Positions 61,463-64,000 of a stretch of DNA of 64,000 nt are shown in pieces; position 1 is the stretch's first letter, and every line of letters begins with the position of its first letter. This DNA is from Bordetella genomosp. 9. Lineage in GTDB: Bacteria > Pseudomonadota > Gammaproteobacteria > Burkholderiales > Burkholderiaceae_B. The position numbers and the translations under genes were made by a program. The stretch is from assembly GCF_002261425.1 (NCBI RefSeq), contig NZ_NEVJ01000003.1, positions 3,286,001-3,350,000 of the forward strand, written 5' to 3'. Under the pieces are notes generated by a model, which was given only the letters and a program-made list of their open reading frames with translations, ran no database searches and was not told the DNA's origin.

Positions 61463-62526
61463 AGCCCACCCCTGCAATGAAGCCCACGCAACGCAACAGG
61501 CAGCAAGGCATGGCCGTCATCGCCGCGCTGCTGGTGGTCGCCGCCGCCGCGATCATCGCCACCACCATGCTGGATGGCCAGACCACGTACACGCGCATCC
61601 TGCAGAGCGAGAAAGCCCGCGTGCAGGCGCATTGGCTGCTGATGGGCGGCATGGACTGGGCCCGGCTCATCCTGCAGGCCGATGGCAAGCGCAGCCCGGC
61701 CACGCGTCCGGACCAGCTGTGGGCCACGCCCATCGTCGACCTGCGGGTCGATCCGGACGATCGGACGGACAATCAAGCGGGCGCTCAGGCGAACAATCCG
61801 TCGGACGCCGCCCTGTTCTCCGGGCGCGTCGACGACGAGCAGGCCAAGTACAACCTGTGGAACCTGGCGCGCGCGGGCCGGGTGGACCCGCGCCAGCTCG
61901 TGGTGCTCGAACGCCTGCTGCAGGCCCTGGACCTGCCCCCCGCGGCCGCGCCCCTGATCGCCCGGCGCATCGCGCTCAGCCAGGCCCTGCCCGAAGGCGC
62001 CGACGGCCCGGACGGCGCGGACGGTGAAGGTGGCGGGGGCGGTGGGCGCGGTGGAAACAACGGCACCGGCGCGCGGCACGCTTCCGCCGCCGGCGTCGCC
62101 GGCTCCCAGAAATCGCCCGGCCTGCAATCCCTGGACGACCTGCGTGGCATCGCCAGGCTGGACCAGCAGGCCTTGGATCGCCTGCGCTGCTGCGTCACCA
62201 TCCTGCCCGCGCGCACCGCGGTCAACGTCAACACCGCGCCGGCCGAAGTGCTGCATGCCCTGATCGGGCCGCTATCGCTGGGCCACGCGATGGCCCTGGT
62301 GGCGGACCGCGAACGCGGCCGCTACTTCAACGACGAAGCGGACTTCGTCAACCGGCTCGCGGACCCCGAGATCAAACTGGACGACGACAGCGTGGATATC
62401 GGCAGCCAGTGGTTCGGCGTGACCGGCGCCGTGCGCCTGGGCAGCGCCACTGTCGCGATGCGCGCGTTGCTGCGCCGCGATGAAAGCCAATCTACCCACG
62501 TCGTCTGGATAAGGGAAGCGAATTGA
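61459..62526 (+). CDS. gspK: Type II secretion minor pseudopilin GspK
   Basis: A 355-residue GspK. The prepilin site is RQQG/MAVIAALLVVAAAAIIA, lacking Glu5, as expected for GspK. The large globular domain has KYNLWNLARAGRVDPRQL, VNVNTAPAEVLHALIG (helix-hairpin-like) and FNDEADFVNRLADP. Between about residues 185 and 215 is a Gly/Asp-rich insert (GADGPDGADGEGGGGGGRGG). Start overlaps gspJ stop; its stop overlaps the TTG start of gspL. Confidence 0.94.
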   Translation: MKPTPAMKPTQRNRQQGMAVIAALLVVAAAAIIATTMLDGQTTYTRILQSEKARVQAHWLLMGGMDWARLILQADGKRSPATRPDQLWATPIVDLRVDPDDRTDNQAGAQANNPSDAALFSGRVDDEQAKYNLWNLARAGRVDPRQLVVLERLLQALDLPPAAAPLIARRIALSQALPEGADGPDGADGEGGGGGGRGGNNGTGARHASAAGVAGSQKSPGLQSLDDLRGIARLDQQALDRLRCCVTILPARTAVNVNTAPAEVLHALIGPLSLGHAMALVADRERGRYFNDEADFVNRLADPEIKLDDDSVDIGSQWFGVTGAVRLGSATVAMRALLRRDESQSTHVVWIREAN

Positions 62527-63578
62527 AGACCGTCCTGCGCCTGGCCCTGCCGCCGCTGCGCGCCCTGAACCCCGACATGCGCGTCGCCTTCGTCCTGCTG
62601 GACCGCGAACGCCGCATCCTGCGCGAAGGCGAACTGCCCCTGCGCGAGATCGCCGCCGTCACGCCGGCCGCGCGTGTCGAGGCCGTGCTGCATCCCCTGG
62701 ATACCGTCGATACCTTCATCACGTTGCCGCCGCTGCGTGGCGACCGCCTGCAGGCCGCTGCGGTTGCGCAGGTCGAACCGCTGACGTTGTCGTCAACGGA
62801 TGACCTGGCCATCGCCTTCGGTCCCCGCGATGACGCGGGCCGCGCGCCCGTCGCCTGGACCGATCGCGCGGTGCTCGTGCGCGGCTGGACCGCGCTGGCC
62901 GAAGCGGGTTTCGATGTGGCGGCCCTCTATCCCACCCGTGTCGCGGCCCCCCAGGCCGGGGCCGACGAATCGGCTGGCATCGCGCCGCTGGGCCTGCCCG
63001 CCGATGCGCGCTGGCGGCAGGCATCGCCCGCATGGTCGCTGGCGCTGCCCGAACTGCGGCCCGCGATGCGCGGCGGGCAGCGTTGGCGCGCGCCACTGGC
63101 ATGGGCGGCGGCAGCACTGGCGGTCTGGCTGATCGGACTGAATATCCATGCCGCGCAACTGGCCGGCGAAGGCGCCGCATTGCGGCAAACGATGATCAGC
63201 CGCGTCGCCGATGCATTCCCCGATCTTCCCGTGATCGTCGATCCGCTCAAGCAGGCGCAGCAACGCGTCGACGCCCTGCGCGCCGCGCGCGGCGCCGCCA
63301 GCGATGACGACTTCATGCCGCTCGCGCTCGCCGCGGCCACCCTGCTGCCCGCCGGCACGCTGCAGCTGGCCGCGCTGTCCTACCAGGACGGCCAGCTGAC
63401 CATCGACGTCGACGACAACGGACGCCCGCCGCCGCCCGCCAACGGCGCGCCGCAACGCCAGGCCACCGCGATGGGCCTGGCGCTGGAAGCCACCCGGACC
63501 GGCTGGAAACTGATGCCGGCGCGCCTGGCCGGCGCCCGCACCGACCGCGGGCGCGTCGCACAGGAGCGCCAGCCATGA
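62523..63578 (+). CDS. gspL: Type II secretion platform protein GspL
   Basis: A 351-residue bitopic protein: cytoplasmic ASKHA-like domain (1-195), one membrane segment (about 200-220: APLAWAAAALAVWLIGLNIH), periplasmic domain to the end. It starts with a TTG whose TTGA overlaps the gspK stop, a weak start suggesting translational coupling. Slightly shorter than E. coli GspL. It recruits the ATPase GspE and binds GspM. Confidence 0.92.
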   Translation: MKTVLRLALPPLRALNPDMRVAFVLLDRERRILREGELPLREIAAVTPAARVEAVLHPLDTVDTFITLPPLRGDRLQAAAVAQVEPLTLSSTDDLAIAFGPRDDAGRAPVAWTDRAVLVRGWTALAEAGFDVAALYPTRVAAPQAGADESAGIAPLGLPADARWRQASPAWSLALPELRPAMRGGQRWRAPLAWAAAALAVWLIGLNIHAAQLAGEGAALRQTMISRVADAFPDLPVIVDPLKQAQQRVDALRAARGAASDDDFMPLALAAATLLPAGTLQLAALSYQDGQLTIDVDDNGRPPPPANGAPQRQATAMGLALEATRTGWKLMPARLAGARTDRGRVAQERQP

Positions 63579-64000
63579 CGGCCCGCATGCGCAACCTGCA
63601 GCGGCCCGCCTTGCCGCCCGCGCTGCTGGCGCGCTGGCTGGCCGCGCGCCAGCATGCGGCGGCGTACTGGACCGGGCTCAGCATGCGCGAGCGCCGCCTG
63701 GTGCGGGGCCTGGGCGGCGTCATCGTCGCGGCGCTGCTGTTCCTGGTGGCGTTGCGGCCCGCCTTGCGCGATATCGCGCAGTGGCAGGACGAACTGCCGC
63801 TGCTGCGCACCCAGGCCGCCGCCATCGACGCGCTGGTGCAGGAAGCCCAGGCCTTGAAGCGCGAGCAAGGCAAGCGCATCGCCGCCAACGACATGGAAGA
63901 CGCGCTGCGCGCCAGCCTGGCGCACGCCGGGCTGGGCACGTCCCCCCAGGTCGGCAAGCTGGAGGACGGCAAGCGCTGGCGCGTCGCCGTCGAAGGCGTG
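63575..64000 (+). CDS. gspM: Type II secretion platform protein GspM (3' end cut by window)
   Basis: 142 codons visible, from the ATG overlapping the gspL stop by 4 bases to the window edge. A cytoplasmic stretch of about 45 residues (with YWTGLSMRERRLV, typical of GspM) leads into one membrane segment (GGVIVAALLFLVALRPAL), then the periplasmic coiled-coil and start of the ferredoxin-like domain. gspN, D, E and F would be expected downstream if this cluster is like the Burkholderia type. Confidence 0.92.
   Translation, partial: MTARMRNLQRPALPPALLARWLAARQHAAAYWTGLSMRERRLVRGLGGVIVAALLFLVALRPALRDIAQWQDELPLLRTQAAAIDALVQEAQALKREQGKRIAANDMEDALRASLAHAGLGTSPQVGKLEDGKRWRVAVEGV

Noticed and set aside
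1..64000. CRISPR array, prophage, insertion sequence or integron
   Set aside because: No regularly spaced repeats, no transposase, integrase or phage structural gene seen on either strand.

Overview
The window is a dense, high-GC chromosomal segment from a betaproteobacterium. The family Alcaligenaceae (Bordetella/Achromobacter type) is the best guess. The reasons are four Bug/TctC-type periplasmic receptor genes, the fmdB-DUF502-aspS gene order, an autotransporter with an extended (ESPR) signal peptide, the panB and ubiA housekeeping genes, and extreme third-position GC that gives very long antisense shadow frames. The assignment is inferred from gene content, not from a database match. I see no rRNA, tRNA, CRISPR array, phage or transposase gene.

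Layout. 1-4.6 kb: a leftward housekeeping operon (FmdB zinc ribbon, DUF502 membrane protein, aspS, EEP-family phosphatase, truncated clsB-like gene). 4.8-7.1 kb: a putative Na+/H+ antiporter and a divergent CitE-like lyase. 7.2-12.4 kb: a 1735-residue autotransporter. 12.8-15.6 kb: a GMC oxidoreductase and a DapA-family aldolase. 15.9-21.4 kb: free methionine-R-sulfoxide reductase, an AAT-I fold aminotransferase, ubiA, a DUF1254/DUF1214 protein and panB.

21.4-30.3 kb is a tight eight-gene leftward operon: a polyamine/opine-type ABC transporter (ATPase, two permeases, binding protein), a three-subunit HcnABC/opine-oxidase-like flavoprotein complex, and a terminal SDR. It is divergent from an IclR regulator. 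Most junctions are stop-start overlaps, so it looks like one import-and-oxidation pathway for an N-substituted amino acid, opine or amine. 30.4-32.0 kb is a hipBA toxin-antitoxin pair.

32.1-44.7 kb is a catabolic accessory region: three Bug receptors, two MmgE/PrpD proteins, a 3-hydroxyisobutyrate-dehydrogenase-like enzyme, an aldehyde dehydrogenase, a cupin, a carboxymuconolactone-decarboxylase-like protein, two LysR regulators and one GntR regulator. No TctA/TctB permease genes are present. 44.7-50.5 kb is a branched-chain-amino-acid-type ABC operon in which LivM and LivG are fused into one protein, followed by an SDR. 50.7-52.2 kb encodes a GtrII-like membrane glucosyltransferase.

52.2-58.7 kb holds a LysR gene, a DUF3604 (PHP-like) protein, a fourth Bug receptor, and overlapping kbl and SDR-type threonine dehydrogenase genes, suggesting a pathway that delivers threonine or an amino-ketone. 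58.7-64.0 kb is a type II secretion cluster: a short gspC on the minus strand divergent from gspG-H-I-J-K-L-M, the last cut by the window edge.

The most unusual items are the LivM-LivG fusion, the transporter-plus-oxidase operon with a palindromic repeat inserted between two of its genes and flanked by a 21-bp duplication, the DUF3604/Bug/kbl/tdh cluster, and several clean operator-like palindromes.
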